This document shows, in pieces, positions 7,245 to 15,417 of a stretch of DNA of 64,000 nt (the first letter of the stretch is position 1; each line of letters opens with the position of its first letter). Source of the DNA: Lachnospiraceae bacterium (GTDB lineage: Bacteria > Bacillota > Clostridia > Lachnospirales > Lachnospiraceae); NCBI GenBank assembly GCA_015057585.1, contig SVEF01000003.1, forward strand, positions 124,001 to 188,000, read 5' to 3'. The translations under genes and the position numbers were made by a program. Under the pieces are notes generated by a model that had not been told where the DNA came from, did no database searches, and worked only from the letters and a program-made list of their open reading frames with translations.

Positions 7245-9713
7245 ATGACAAACCAGGAAGTTGAAACAAAAGTTGCACAGGCTTTTGAAGGTATTGTTCC
7301 TGATATGCAAGAAAAAATACTGGACCGTTGTTACGAGCAAAAAGGAACTGTCATTCCTTTACCTCAGAATACCGAAACAAAGTATCGTAAATTGAAGACC
7401 TATGCCGCCTATGCCGCAGGCATTGCTGCAGGACTTATGTTAATGATCGGCGGTTTATCCGGTCTCAAAATGTATCGTGCCAATTATATTGTTGATTCCA
7501 CCGTTTCCCTGGATGTTAACCCAAGTGTGGAAATCAAGGTAAACCAAAAGGCAGTTGTCCTGGAAGTTGTTCCTCGCAATGAGGATGCCGAAATTATTAT
7601 CGGCGAAATGGATTTTAAAGGCAGCAGTCTTGAAGTTACGTTAAACGCTTTAGTCGGCTCCATGTTAAAGAACGGTTATTTAAATGAAATCGCAAACTCT
7701 ATCTTAGTAAGTATTGACGGCGGCGATGACGAACACAGTTTGGAACTCCAGGCAAAAATTGCGGAAGATATCGAAAATACGCTTCTCGCGCAAGAGTTTA
7801 ACGCCGCGGTTCTCTGCCAGACCATCAAACCTACGGATGAGTTGAAGGAACTTGCCGAAACACATGACGTGTCCGTCGGCAAAGCCCAGCTGATTCAGGA
7901 GATTGCCAATCAGAATGACCAGTACACGTTCGAAGACCTGGCAACTCTTTCCATCAATGAGCTGAGTCTTTTGACAGAATCCAGCGAAATAACCTTAGAA
8001 GGCGTTTCCAGTGTTGGTACCTCCAGTAAAGAAGCCTATATTGAAGAAGGCGTTGCCATCGATGTTGCCCTTACAGCGGCAGGATTGGATGTAACCGCTG
8101 ACCTCGCTTTTGAAGAGTTCGAATGCGAACTGGAATACGAAAGCGGTAAGATGGTTTATGAAATCGAATTTATTTATAACGACAATAAACACGAATATGA
8201 TGTTGATGCATTGACAGGAGAATTGGTAAACAGCGAAGTAACGCCGGTAGAAAAACCGGAACCGACCGCAGCGCCTACCGCTACAGCGACTCCCGCTCCT
8301 ACAGCAACCAACACTCCGACTCCGGAACCAACGGCAACCAATACTCCGACTCCGGTTCCTACAGCAACCAACACTCCAACCCCGATTCCTACAGCTGAAC
8401 CGACAGTGGAACCGACACAATCTATCGAGCCGTTGGCTACACCTGGTGCCGAACCATCCGGAAAACCTGGCAAGGATCCGAAACCAAGTGAACATCCTCA
8501 GCGACCGGAAGATCTCGTTCTTCTGACCGAGGAACAGGTAAAGGAAATCGTTTTAGGACATCTGGCAATTGCCGCTGACCTGATTGATGATTTTGAAATC
8601 CGTTTGGTAAATAATAGAAACAATCATTTCTACATGATTAAGTTTGAAGTAGGCGATGTGGATTACACCTATAAAATCGACGCTGTTACCGGTGAAATTA
8701 CCGTAGCAGAATCCGAACCGGATGACGATGATGACAAGGACGACCAAAAACCTGAGGACAAAGAAGAACGCCCGCAGCTTCCGGGCTGGCCTACCGATTA
8801 TGAGTTCCCTACTACGGATGAATTAAAGGAAATGGTTCTTGCACATGCAGCCATTGCAGAAGATGCCATTGATGACTTTGAAGTACGTTTCGTAAATAAC
8901 AAGAACAACATGTTCTTTATGATCAAGTTTGAAGTCGGTGATACCGACTTCACCTACAAGATCAATGCCCTGACCGGTGAAATCCATGTATCTGACTCTG
9001 AGACCGATGAAAACGACGAAGAAGCGGACGAGACAGAAGACGAAACTCCGGAAAATCCTTGGGATAACTGGAAAGACTGGTTTGACGAGGAAAACTGGAA
9101 AGACTGGTCTGATGAAGAAACTCCGGAACATTGGGGCAATTGGGAAGACTGGCAGAACTGGGAAGGCTGGCAGGAAATCAAGCCGGAGGACTGGATGAAT
9201 CCTGAAAACTGGCCACAGTTCCCTGAATTAAAGCCGGGTACAAATCCTGATGAGGATGCGGCTGAATCTCTTCTTACCTCTGAGCAGATAAAGGAAATTG
9301 TTCTCACGGCTGCTACTCTTACAGAGGATGTCATCGAAGATTACGAAGAAAGGCTCGTAAACAACAGAAACAACAAGTTCTTCCAGATTAAACTGGAAAC
9401 AGAAACTGCAAAGTATACCTACAAGGTAGATGCCGTCACCGGCGAAATCCTCTCTTCGGAAGTTGACAACAAAGAAGAAAACAACAAAAATCCTTGGGGA
9501 GACTGGACGGACTGGACTGATTGGTTCGACCACGAAGATGACGACGAAAACGAAGATGACGGGTCTGAAGATGACGAAGGCGATGAACGTTGGGATGATT
9601 GGTTTGATTGGATGAATCCGGATAACGATGACGACGTTGATGACGAGGAGGATGACGAGGAGGATGAATCCGGCAACAACAAAAATAACAGCAACAAAAA
9701 AAACGAAAGATAG
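7245..9713 (+). CDS. RsgI-like membrane anti-sigma protein with PepSY repeats and Trp/Asp-rich segments
   Basis: An 822-residue single-pass membrane protein. Residues 1-50 are a short cytoplasmic region expected to bind the sigma factor. A transmembrane helix lies at about 53-75. Residues about 81-110 (DSTVSLDVNPSVEIKVN) match the conserved RsgI extracytoplasmic domain, with Asn92-Pro93 at the position where RsgI proteins are known to self-cleave. PepSY-like modules follow at about 256-332, 426-489, 523-584 and 677-739, each with a YKIDAVTGEI-type strand. A TNTPTP linker sits between the first two. Highly acidic Trp-rich stretches (WDNWKDWFDEENWKDW type) lie at about 603-663 and 748-822. The C-terminus is Asp/Asn/Lys-rich and has no sorting signal. 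The ECF partner is unusual, because classical RsgI pairs with SigI. Confidence 0.85.
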   Translation: MTNQEVETKVAQAFEGIVPDMQEKILDRCYEQKGTVIPLPQNTETKYRKLKTYAAYAAGIAAGLMLMIGGLSGLKMYRANYIVDSTVSLDVNPSVEIKVNQKAVVLEVVPRNEDAEIIIGEMDFKGSSLEVTLNALVGSMLKNGYLNEIANSILVSIDGGDDEHSLELQAKIAEDIENTLLAQEFNAAVLCQTIKPTDELKELAETHDVSVGKAQLIQEIANQNDQYTFEDLATLSINELSLLTESSEITLEGVSSVGTSSKEAYIEEGVAIDVALTAAGLDVTADLAFEEFECELEYESGKMVYEIEFIYNDNKHEYDVDALTGELVNSEVTPVEKPEPTAAPTATATPAPTATNTPTPEPTATNTPTPVPTATNTPTPIPTAEPTVEPTQSIEPLATPGAEPSGKPGKDPKPSEHPQRPEDLVLLTEEQVKEIVLGHLAIAADLIDDFEIRLVNNRNNHFYMIKFEVGDVDYTYKIDAVTGEITVAESEPDDDDDKDDQKPEDKEERPQLPGWPTDYEFPTTDELKEMVLAHAAIAEDAIDDFEVRFVNNKNNMFFMIKFEVGDTDFTYKINALTGEIHVSDSETDENDEEADETEDETPENPWDNWKDWFDEENWKDWSDEETPEHWGNWEDWQNWEGWQEIKPEDWMNPENWPQFPELKPGTNPDEDAAESLLTSEQIKEIVLTAATLTEDVIEDYEERLVNNRNNKFFQIKLETETAKYTYKVDAVTGEILSSEVDNKEENNKNPWGDWTDWTDWFDHEDDDENEDDGSEDDEGDERWDDWFDWMNPDNDDDVDDEEDDEEDESGNNKNNSNKKNER

Positions 9714-9754
9714 CCGTTTGTTTCTGCTATAATATTGCCACCTATGTGGCATAG

Positions 9755-9789
9755 ATGTAAGGAGAGGAATCTGTTTCCTCTCCTTACAT
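9755..9789 (+). terminator. Intrinsic terminator after the anti-sigma gene
   Basis: A perfect 15-bp stem (ATGTAAGGAGAGGAA with TTCCTCTCCTTACAT) and a 5-nt loop, followed by TATTCTTTTTATC. It closes the lipoprotein/sigma/anti-sigma block. Confidence 0.9.
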
Positions 9790-9839
9790 TATTCTTTTTA
9801 TCATTATAAAAATGAACACAACCTATTTTGCTAAAAAAT

Positions 9840-9868
9840 TGCACAAAAATCATTGCTTTTTTTGTGCA
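9840..9868. other. Short inverted repeat TGCACAAAAA / TTTTTGTGCA
   Basis: A perfect 10-bp inverted repeat with a 9-nt spacer. A further TTGCACAAAAAA copy lies about 80 bp downstream near 9950. It could be a protein binding site or a weak second terminator; I cannot decide. Confidence 0.5.
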
Positions 9869-10074
9869 GTATGTAGACCTGTTTTTACTTTTATTTCCAA
9901 GTCATCAGTGCTCAATTTGTAGAAAATACCTCACCTCGTTTGTACAGCTTGCACAAAAAACAAAACTAGCGTCCCGATCTCTCCCGCGTGAAATCCCTCT
10001 ATTTATCAGCTTTTCTCATTTCTCCACATATTTTTCCTTTTGTCTTTTTGTCACTTTTGTCCAAAAATGTTTAC

Positions 10075-10103
10075 TTGCAATCCAAAAACAAATATGCTAC
10101 ATT
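10075..10103 (+). promoter_or_regulatory. Candidate sigma-A promoter of the Rpn-family gene
   Basis: TTGCAA, a 17-bp spacer and TACATT. The leader to the start codon at 10272 would be about 165 nt. Confidence 0.4.
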
Positions 10104-10232
10104 CACCTTAAGCAATGAAGTCTTATCTTTTCTGGAACTTCTTTGACAGTTGGCCTCTGTCTTCTTGAAATAAAACTCCTTGCTTACTGTTCAACGGCAG
10201 GAGAATATACAGACGCCATGGAAACGATATAT

Positions 10233-10267
10233 CCTCCTTCCAAAATATCGAATCTCATCGAAGGAGG
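10233..10267 (+). promoter_or_regulatory. Hairpin that can mask the Shine-Dalgarno of the Rpn-family gene
   Basis: CCTCCTTC (10233-10240) is the exact complement of GAAGGAGG (10260-10267), which is the ribosome site 4 nt before the ATG at 10272. An 8-bp GC-rich stem would hide the site. Translational masking of this kind is known for transposase genes. Confidence 0.7.
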
Positions 10268-10271
10268 TAAC

Positions 10272-11249
10272 ATGAATCAAAAATTTACGCCTTCGGAAGT
10301 TTTTCCTTCCGATTATCAATTCAATTTGAGCGATTTTGCATTGTTTCTTTCTGTTATGCGCGACAAGGAAGCCTATGAAGCAGTCCTTAGTATCATTATG
10401 GATGATACCGAACTAACTCTCGCTGAAGTTAAAGTCGAGCAAGTTATTTTAAACAAATCCGGCAATCGTGCCATCCGACTGGATGCCTGGGCCATGGATT
10501 CCAACCATCGGCAATTCAACACAGAAATGGAAAACTCAAGCGACGCCAAAGAACTCCAAAAACGTTCGCGCTACTACCAAAGCATGATGGACACCCCCAT
10601 TTTAAAATCGGGCAAACATACAAAATATAAGGAACTGCCGTCTACAATAATTATATTTATTACACAGGCAGATATTTTCAAGAAGGACCATGCCATGTAT
10701 ACCTTTACAGAACAATGTGAAGAAATCGCAGACTTAAAACTAGAGGACGGAACAACAAAAATTTTTTTGAACATGACAAGTCAAAACGGCAGACCTGAAC
10801 TTATCAGCCTGTTGCAATATATGAAAAACACGCATATTAACGACTCAGAACTCTCACTATATGACAAGCGAATTCAAAAACTAAATTCAATTGTCAACAA
10901 AGTTCTCGACTCTACAGAATGGGAGGCGGTTAAATCGAACATCTTAGAAATCGGTATAACAAAAGGCGAAGAAATCGGATTTGAAATCGGGCTCAAAAAA
11001 GGACTTGCCGAGGGTCACTCAAAAGGACTTACCGAAGGCCGCTCAAAAGGGCTCGCCGAGGGCCACTCAAAAGGGCTCGCCGAGGGCCACTCAAAAGGGC
11101 TCGCCGAGGGTCGCGAAGAAAAATTAAAAGAGCAAATTTCCCGCAAGATTCAAAAAGGCAAATCTGCCGAACTCATTGCGGTTGAATTAGAAGAAGAACT
11201 CGACGTCATTCTTCCTCTATATCATCAACTTACTTCTTTCTCTTCTTAA
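10272..11249 (+). CDS. Rpn / PD-(D/E)XK nuclease family transposase-like protein
   Basis: A 325-residue protein of the Rpn (recombination-promoting nuclease, PD-(D/E)XK transposase) family that is common in Clostridia. The N-terminal half has the nuclease core: RLDAWAMDSNHRQFNTEMEN places Asp71 and Glu85 in the D...ExE arrangement. Relatives are single-gene elements that nick or cut DNA and promote RecA-independent recombination. The C-terminus has five tandem 8-residue units (KGLAEGHS type, 24-bp DNA repeats at 10998-11117) followed by a Lys/Glu-rich tail. I use the ATG at 10272, which has AAGGAGG; the in-frame ATG at 10143 has none. No terminal inverted repeats or target duplications are visible. 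It appears intact and may be an old, fixed insertion. Confidence 0.83.
   Translation: MNQKFTPSEVFPSDYQFNLSDFALFLSVMRDKEAYEAVLSIIMDDTELTLAEVKVEQVILNKSGNRAIRLDAWAMDSNHRQFNTEMENSSDAKELQKRSRYYQSMMDTPILKSGKHTKYKELPSTIIIFITQADIFKKDHAMYTFTEQCEEIADLKLEDGTTKIFLNMTSQNGRPELISLLQYMKNTHINDSELSLYDKRIQKLNSIVNKVLDSTEWEAVKSNILEIGITKGEEIGFEIGLKKGLAEGHSKGLTEGRSKGLAEGHSKGLAEGHSKGLAEGREEKLKEQISRKIQKGKSAELIAVELEEELDVILPLYHQLTSFSS
10998..11117. repeat. Five 24-bp tandem coding repeats
   Basis: Units of the type AAAGGGCTCGCCGAGGGCCA plus CTCA encode KGLAEGHS. Units 3 and 4 are identical and the outer units diverge. They lie in the C-terminal tail of the Rpn-family protein, where relatives also show variable-length repeats. 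Confidence 0.88.
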
Positions 11250-11259
11250 ATCAAACATT

Positions 11260-11290
11260 AAAACAGGCGGTAAACTATACCGCCTGTTTT
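11260..11290. terminator. Bidirectional terminator between convergent genes
   Basis: A perfect 13-bp stem AAAACAGGCGGTA / TACCGCCTGTTTT with loop AACTA. It has A- and T-runs on both sides and so can serve the Rpn-family gene and the tlpA-like gene. Confidence 0.93.
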
Positions 11291-11974
11291 CTATCGCACT
11301 CCTTCTATCATTCCAATTCCCTGATACAATATCTCTTTACTAATCGCACTCTGTGCATACGCCACCAGATTCCCATCCGCATCAATAAAAAATGTCTGCG
11401 GAATGGAATACACATAATAGGCATTGGCGGCTTCTAACTTTGTATCAAAATATACCGGAAACGTATATCCTTTTCCCGTAATTAATTTGCTTGCAGATTC
11501 TACCGTCTCCTGATATCCATCGGTCAAATTCACCATCAGAAAATGAATGTCGTCTTTATATTCCTGATACACTTCCTCAAAATCCGGCATCTCACTCTTA
11601 CACGGACCACACCAGCTTGCCCAGAAATTAAGAATTACCGGCTTCCCCCGGAAATCAGATAACTTATGCTCAATACCTTCTGCATCCACCACGGTAAAAT
11701 CCGGTGCGGAATAATCGACCTCTTCCTCTGCCTGTGCATCATTCTCCCCGGGTGCCTGCGTTGGTTCGATTGTTTCTGTAGGAGAAACCGTCTCCTGTGC
11801 CTGCGTTGGCATGGCTGTTTCCGTCGGAGATACTGTCGGTGTCCCCTGCGGTATAGTTACCACCAGCGCATCCCGTTCCACTTTATCTCCAAGAAAGTTG
11901 TATAATGCTCCTGCCCCGCAAAGCAGCACAACAAATACGATGCAAAGAGCAATCAGCGTCTTCTTATTATTCAT
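11291..11974 (-). CDS. TlpA/ResA-like membrane-anchored thioredoxin
   Basis: A 227-residue extracytoplasmic thiol-disulfide oxidoreductase. An uncleaved N-terminal signal anchor lies at about 6-28, then a Thr/Pro/Glu-rich linker (about 44-90, with repeated SPTETxxPTQA), then a thioredoxin fold with the active site W121-C-G-P-C125 and the cis-Pro region SIPQTFFID. Proteins of this type reduce disulfides outside the membrane using electrons passed by CcdA. The next gene upstream is ccdA, with the two genes 12 bp apart, which supports that pairing. The linker resembles, but is not identical to, the TNTP linkers of the nearby lipoprotein and anti-sigma protein. No cytochrome c maturation genes are seen, so general surface protein reduction is more likely than cytochrome assembly. 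Confidence 0.88.
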   Translation of the reverse strand: MNNKKTLIALCIVFVVLLCGAGALYNFLGDKVERDALVVTIPQGTPTVSPTETAMPTQAQETVSPTETIEPTQAPGENDAQAEEEVDYSAPDFTVVDAEGIEHKLSDFRGKPVILNFWASWCGPCKSEMPDFEEVYQEYKDDIHFLMVNLTDGYQETVESASKLITGKGYTFPVYFDTKLEAANAYYVYSIPQTFFIDADGNLVAYAQSAISKEILYQGIGMIEGVR

Positions 11975-11986
11975 GCAATCCTCCTG

Positions 11987-12649
11987 TTAACTTAATATGG
12001 CAAGGAATCTTCCCATCGTGCCGGTCGCCATCAAAATTCCGATTACGATTAAAAGGCCGCCACACACAAGATTGATTCCCTTATAATTCTTCTTTACAAA
12101 ATCAAACGCTGTCTTCAGTTTATCAATCAAAACCGCGCTGAAAACAAATGGAATGCCGAGTCCGAGCGAATAACACAGAAGCATTCCCATACCGACAAGT
12201 GATTTCCCCTGCTGGGAAGCAAGCATAAGTGCTGAACCCAAAAACGCCCCGACACAAGGCGTCCAGCCCACGGAAAAAATCATTCCAAATACCGCAGAGG
12301 AAAAGAATCCCAGATTGTCCGTCTTTACTTCGCCACGGATTCCCTTAAAAATATTGAAGCGCAACACTCCCAAAAAGTTCAATCCAAAAAAGATAACAAT
12401 CAGTCCGGAAACCACATTGACGATGGTCTGATACTTGGTAAGAAATCCTCCCAAGGTCCCGGCAAATGCCCCCATCGCCACAAACACAAGTGTAAATCCA
12501 CAGACAAAGCCGAGTGCATTTTTCAGCGTTTTCTTTGTGTCCCGTTCTCCTCCGCCTGCAAAATAAGAGACATAAACCGGAAGCATCGGCAAAAGACACG
12601 GGGAAACAAAAGTGATAATTCCTTCCAAAAATGAAATCATATATTGCAT
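11987..12649 (-). CDS. ccdA: CcdA-type thiol-disulfide transporter
   Basis: An integral membrane protein of 220 residues with about six hydrophobic helices, of the DsbD transmembrane/CcdA family. It carries reducing equivalents from cytoplasmic thioredoxin to an extracytoplasmic partner. The two redox cysteines are readable in their conserved settings: TFVSPCLLPMLPVYVSYFAG near the N-terminus and VGWTPCVGAFLGSALM in the middle. Several Gly-rich helices follow. It is the first gene of a two-gene operon with the tlpA-like thioredoxin, its likely electron acceptor. A thioredoxin reductase lies near 54.3 kb, but it is not linked. Confidence 0.92.
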   Translation of the reverse strand: MQYMISFLEGIITFVSPCLLPMLPVYVSYFAGGGERDTKKTLKNALGFVCGFTLVFVAMGAFAGTLGGFLTKYQTIVNVVSGLIVIFFGLNFLGVLRFNIFKGIRGEVKTDNLGFFSSAVFGMIFSVGWTPCVGAFLGSALMLASQQGKSLVGMGMLLCYSLGLGIPFVFSAVLIDKLKTAFDFVKKNYKGINLVCGGLLIVIGILMATGTMGRFLAILS

Positions 12650-12906
12650 AAAATTACTCCTTTTCTCTTCCTATTCTCCCTACAACATATATAACTATAA
12701 TATACTTTCCTCCCCGGGTCAATCGCACAAAATGTAGCAAGGCAAAAACCGGAATCCTGCACACAAGCTTTCACTTTCGGCAAAATTTCACTTCTTGGTA
12801 AAAATTTGAGGACTTACGAACATTTTTGAGGTATACTATACGCAAAGAACAACGTAAACTGTATTGGAAAAGCATTATCAAACTTGTTTTAACCAGGAGG
12901 ATTCCC

Positions 12907-13833
12907 ATGGCAACCATTTATACCTCTGCCGACCAACTTATCGGCAACACTCCCTTACTTGAACTGACGCACATTGAAAAGACATTAGGCCTGCAGGCAA
13001 AACTGCTTGCCAAATTAGAATATTTTAACCCGGCCGGCTCCATTAAAGACCGCGTGGCGAAGGCCATGATTGAAGATGCCGAGCGCCGCGGTCTTTTATC
13101 GGAAGGTTCCGTCATCATCGAACCAACCTCCGGCAATACCGGAATCGGGCTCGCTTCCGTTGCCACTGCAAAAGGCTACCGCACCATTATTGTCATGCCC
13201 GACACCATGTCAGAAGAACGTAGGAAACTGATTTCCGCCTATGGTGCAGAACTTGTACTGTCCGACGGTGCAAAAGGCATGACCGGAGCGATTGAAAAAG
13301 CCGAAGAATTAAAAAAAGAACTCCCAGGCAGTATGATTGCCGGACAGTTTGTAAATCCAATCAATCCGCAGGTTCACTTTGGGACTACCGGTCCTGAAAT
13401 CTGGGCAGATACCGATGGTACGGTCGATATTTTAGTTGCCGGTGTCGGAACCGGCGGTACCATTACCGGAACCGGAAGTTTCCTAAAATCCAAAAAGCCG
13501 GACCTTACGGTCATAGCCGTGGAACCCGCTTCCTCTCCGCTTTTGTCCGAAGGCAAAGCAGGTCCGCACAAAATTCAGGGAATCGGTGCAAACTTTGTAC
13601 CGGAGATTCTGGACACCAATGTTTATGATGAAATTCTCCCGGTTTCCGATGCAGACGCCTTTTCTGCCGGACGCCTCATCGGAAAACAGGAAGGCATTCT
13701 GGTTGGCATTTCCTCCGGAGCCGCCCTTTCTGCTGCCATCCAGGTGGCTAAACGTCCGGAAAATGCAGGAAAGACCATCGTTGTTATTTTCCCGGACTCC
13801 GGCGACCGGTATTTATCGACGGAATTATATTAA
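12907..13833 (+). CDS. cysK: Cysteine synthase A (O-acetylserine sulfhydrylase)
   Basis: A pyridoxal-phosphate enzyme of 308 residues that makes cysteine from O-acetylserine and sulfide. The Schiff-base lysine is K47 in NPAGSIKDRVA. EPTSGNTGIG and GTGGTITGTG form the substrate and phosphate loops, and PDSGDRYLST is the typical C-terminal motif. The start is the ATG at 12907 preceded by CAGGAGG; an in-frame ATG at 12826 has no ribosome site and overlaps a likely promoter. It is a single gene, divergent from ccdA, closed by a bidirectional terminator. No T-box or SAM-type leader is visible; the upstream region carries a TATACT hexamer at 12832 with no clear -35. Confidence 0.95.
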   Translation: MATIYTSADQLIGNTPLLELTHIEKTLGLQAKLLAKLEYFNPAGSIKDRVAKAMIEDAERRGLLSEGSVIIEPTSGNTGIGLASVATAKGYRTIIVMPDTMSEERRKLISAYGAELVLSDGAKGMTGAIEKAEELKKELPGSMIAGQFVNPINPQVHFGTTGPEIWADTDGTVDILVAGVGTGGTITGTGSFLKSKKPDLTVIAVEPASSPLLSEGKAGPHKIQGIGANFVPEILDTNVYDEILPVSDADAFSAGRLIGKQEGILVGISSGAALSAAIQVAKRPENAGKTIVVIFPDSGDRYLSTELY

Positions 13834-13867
13834 GCATAAAAAACTTTCCTATAATTAATATAAAGCG

Positions 13868-13907
13868 AAAGGCAGCGAAACATTTAAAAAAACATTTCAC
13901 TGCCTTT
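13868..13907. terminator. Bidirectional terminator between cysK and the GH4 gene
   Basis: AAAGGCAG pairs with CTGCCTTT, with an inner GAAA/TTTC pair and a loop rich in A. It is flanked by A- and T-rich runs and lies between convergent genes. Confidence 0.82.
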
Positions 13908-13910
13908 TCC

Positions 13911-15392
13911 TCATTTCACATTTTCTTTTGCGGCTGCTGCTGCCATTTTACGGTATTTTTCCTTTTCCTCCGTCATTTCCTCCAGCGTCTTTTCCCTCAG
14001 ACAAAAGCCCGCAACCAAGCGATAAGGTAACAATTCTCCCTGCATACGGACTCTGGCTTTCTCAATTTCTTCTGCATATTGAGGAAGCCATTCTGCCTGT
14101 GCAATTAACATTTCATCTATCATCTGTCGGATTTCTCCCGGTGTGCAGACTGCCCCGGTCAATGGGTCCATCATTCCCGCCTGATATAAAAGCCGAATGT
14201 CTCCATGAACCGCTGCTTCTACCGCCAGTTTCTGTACCCAGACCGACTGTGAACAGATTGCGGCGCAGCCAAGAGGCAGTTCGCCGACCTTCGGAACGGA
14301 AATCCCGTTTCCGTCAACATAACAAGGCACTTCAACCACACACTCCTCCGGCAGATTGCTAATTGTTCCCCGGTTCATTACATTAAAATGTCCCCGATAG
14401 CATCTTCCGGTTTCCAGCGACTCTATAATAAATGAACCATGTTCTTCGGAACGTTTTTCCGGCAGGTACTCCATTGGCGGTTCCTTCATCCAGTTTGGAA
14501 AATCTGTTTCAAACCAATTTCGGGATTCTTTGCACACTCTCAAATACCCCGCTGTTTCTCCCTGAATCCAACTGGAGTAATTAATCCATTGTTTCATCTC
14601 CTCCGGACGTTTACGATACCACATCAGATATTCAGACAAATGCCCATTCGATTCCGTCGAATAGTAGCCGAAATTCTTCATGACATCCAGCCGGATATTT
14701 TCATCCTTTGCAAACCCTGCCCGGCACATAAGCGGATATAACTCATCCTTCTTTTCTTCCCCGTCCACCTTTACACTAATGTACCAGGTCTGATGATTAA
14801 GCCCCGCACAGATAATATCCACATCTTTTTTGTCCCTGCCAAGCGCCTCGGCAATCTGTGCATGTCCGTGCTGCACTCCATGACACAGACCATAGGTTTC
14901 TACACCACCATATTGATTTGCAGCCCAGGTCATCATCGCATTCGGATTGGAATAATTAAGCATAATGCATCCCGGCTCTGCCACTTCGCGTATGTCCTTA
15001 CAAAACTCAAGAATTGCAGCTATTCCCCGCTGTCCATACATAATACCGCCAATACAAAGTGTGTCTCCTACACACTGGTCAACTCCGTACTTTAGCGGAA
15101 TTTCCACATCTGTTGCAAAGCCTTCCAGCATACCGATACGAACACAGTTAATCACGTATTTTGCCCCGCGGAATGCTTCCCGCCGGTCGAGTGTTGCCTG
15201 TATTTTAATATCCAGCCCGTTCGCTTCCATATCTCTTTGACAAAGCTCCGTTACCATACGAAGGTTCTCCGGATTGATATCCGTGAACGCCACCTCGATA
15301 TTTTTAAATTCCGGCACTGTCAGCAAATCAGATAATAATTTTCTTGTAAATCCAATACTCCCTGCACCGATAAATGCCACCTTAAATCCCAT
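13911..15392 (-). CDS. Glycoside hydrolase family 4, alpha-galactosidase (MelA)-like
   Basis: A 493-residue NAD- and metal-dependent GH4 enzyme. The Rossmann loop is IGAGSIGFTRKL at the N-terminus. LNYSNPNAM is the substrate/NAD contact motif and GLCHGVQ (C170-H171) gives the metal-binding Cys-His pair. Members cleave alpha- or beta-glycosides through oxidation at C3 and include alpha-galactosidases, alpha-glucosidases and glucuronidases. The C-H-G-V-Q form is closest to MelA-type alpha-galactosidases, but the sugar cannot be fixed from sequence. No signal peptide is present, so it acts on imported oligosaccharides. It follows a GH141-like lipoprotein with a 25-bp gap on the same strand, which suggests surface depolymerisation and cytoplasmic finishing within one operon. 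Confidence 0.85.
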   Translation of the reverse strand: MGFKVAFIGAGSIGFTRKLLSDLLTVPEFKNIEVAFTDINPENLRMVTELCQRDMEANGLDIKIQATLDRREAFRGAKYVINCVRIGMLEGFATDVEIPLKYGVDQCVGDTLCIGGIMYGQRGIAAILEFCKDIREVAEPGCIMLNYSNPNAMMTWAANQYGGVETYGLCHGVQHGHAQIAEALGRDKKDVDIICAGLNHQTWYISVKVDGEEKKDELYPLMCRAGFAKDENIRLDVMKNFGYYSTESNGHLSEYLMWYRKRPEEMKQWINYSSWIQGETAGYLRVCKESRNWFETDFPNWMKEPPMEYLPEKRSEEHGSFIIESLETGRCYRGHFNVMNRGTISNLPEECVVEVPCYVDGNGISVPKVGELPLGCAAICSQSVWVQKLAVEAAVHGDIRLLYQAGMMDPLTGAVCTPGEIRQMIDEMLIAQAEWLPQYAEEIEKARVRMQGELLPYRLVAGFCLREKTLEEMTEEKEKYRKMAAAAAKENVK

Positions 15393-15417
15393 TTTCTACG
15401 CTCTCCTTTTCCTCTTT

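Larger units (their letters stand above)
9714..10271. other. 558-bp gene-free, AT-rich region
   Basis: It holds a terminator (9755-9789), a 10-bp stem with T/A tracts (9840-9868), a candidate promoter (10075-10103) and a hairpin over the next gene's ribosome site (10233-10267). The plus-strand open frame 9828-10118 is low-complexity with no ribosome site or family features and is not called. Confidence 0.6.

Noticed and set aside
7995-8495. Minus-strand 166-residue frame opposite the anti-sigma gene
   Set aside because: Shadow of the Thr/Pro linker coding repeats; strong evidence supports the plus-strand gene.
9228-9853. Overlapping minus-strand frames opposite the acidic end of the anti-sigma gene
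   Set aside because: They arise from GAC/GAT-rich coding read backwards (Val/Ile/Ser-rich) and have no gene features.
9828-10118. 96-codon plus-strand frame
   Set aside because: Phe/Leu/Ser-rich low-complexity translation with no ribosome site and no domain; read as AT-rich noncoding DNA.
12826-12906. Longer cysK start at 12826
   Set aside because: No ribosome site and it overlaps a TATACT hexamer; the ATG at 12907 has CAGGAGG and the normal CysK N-terminus.
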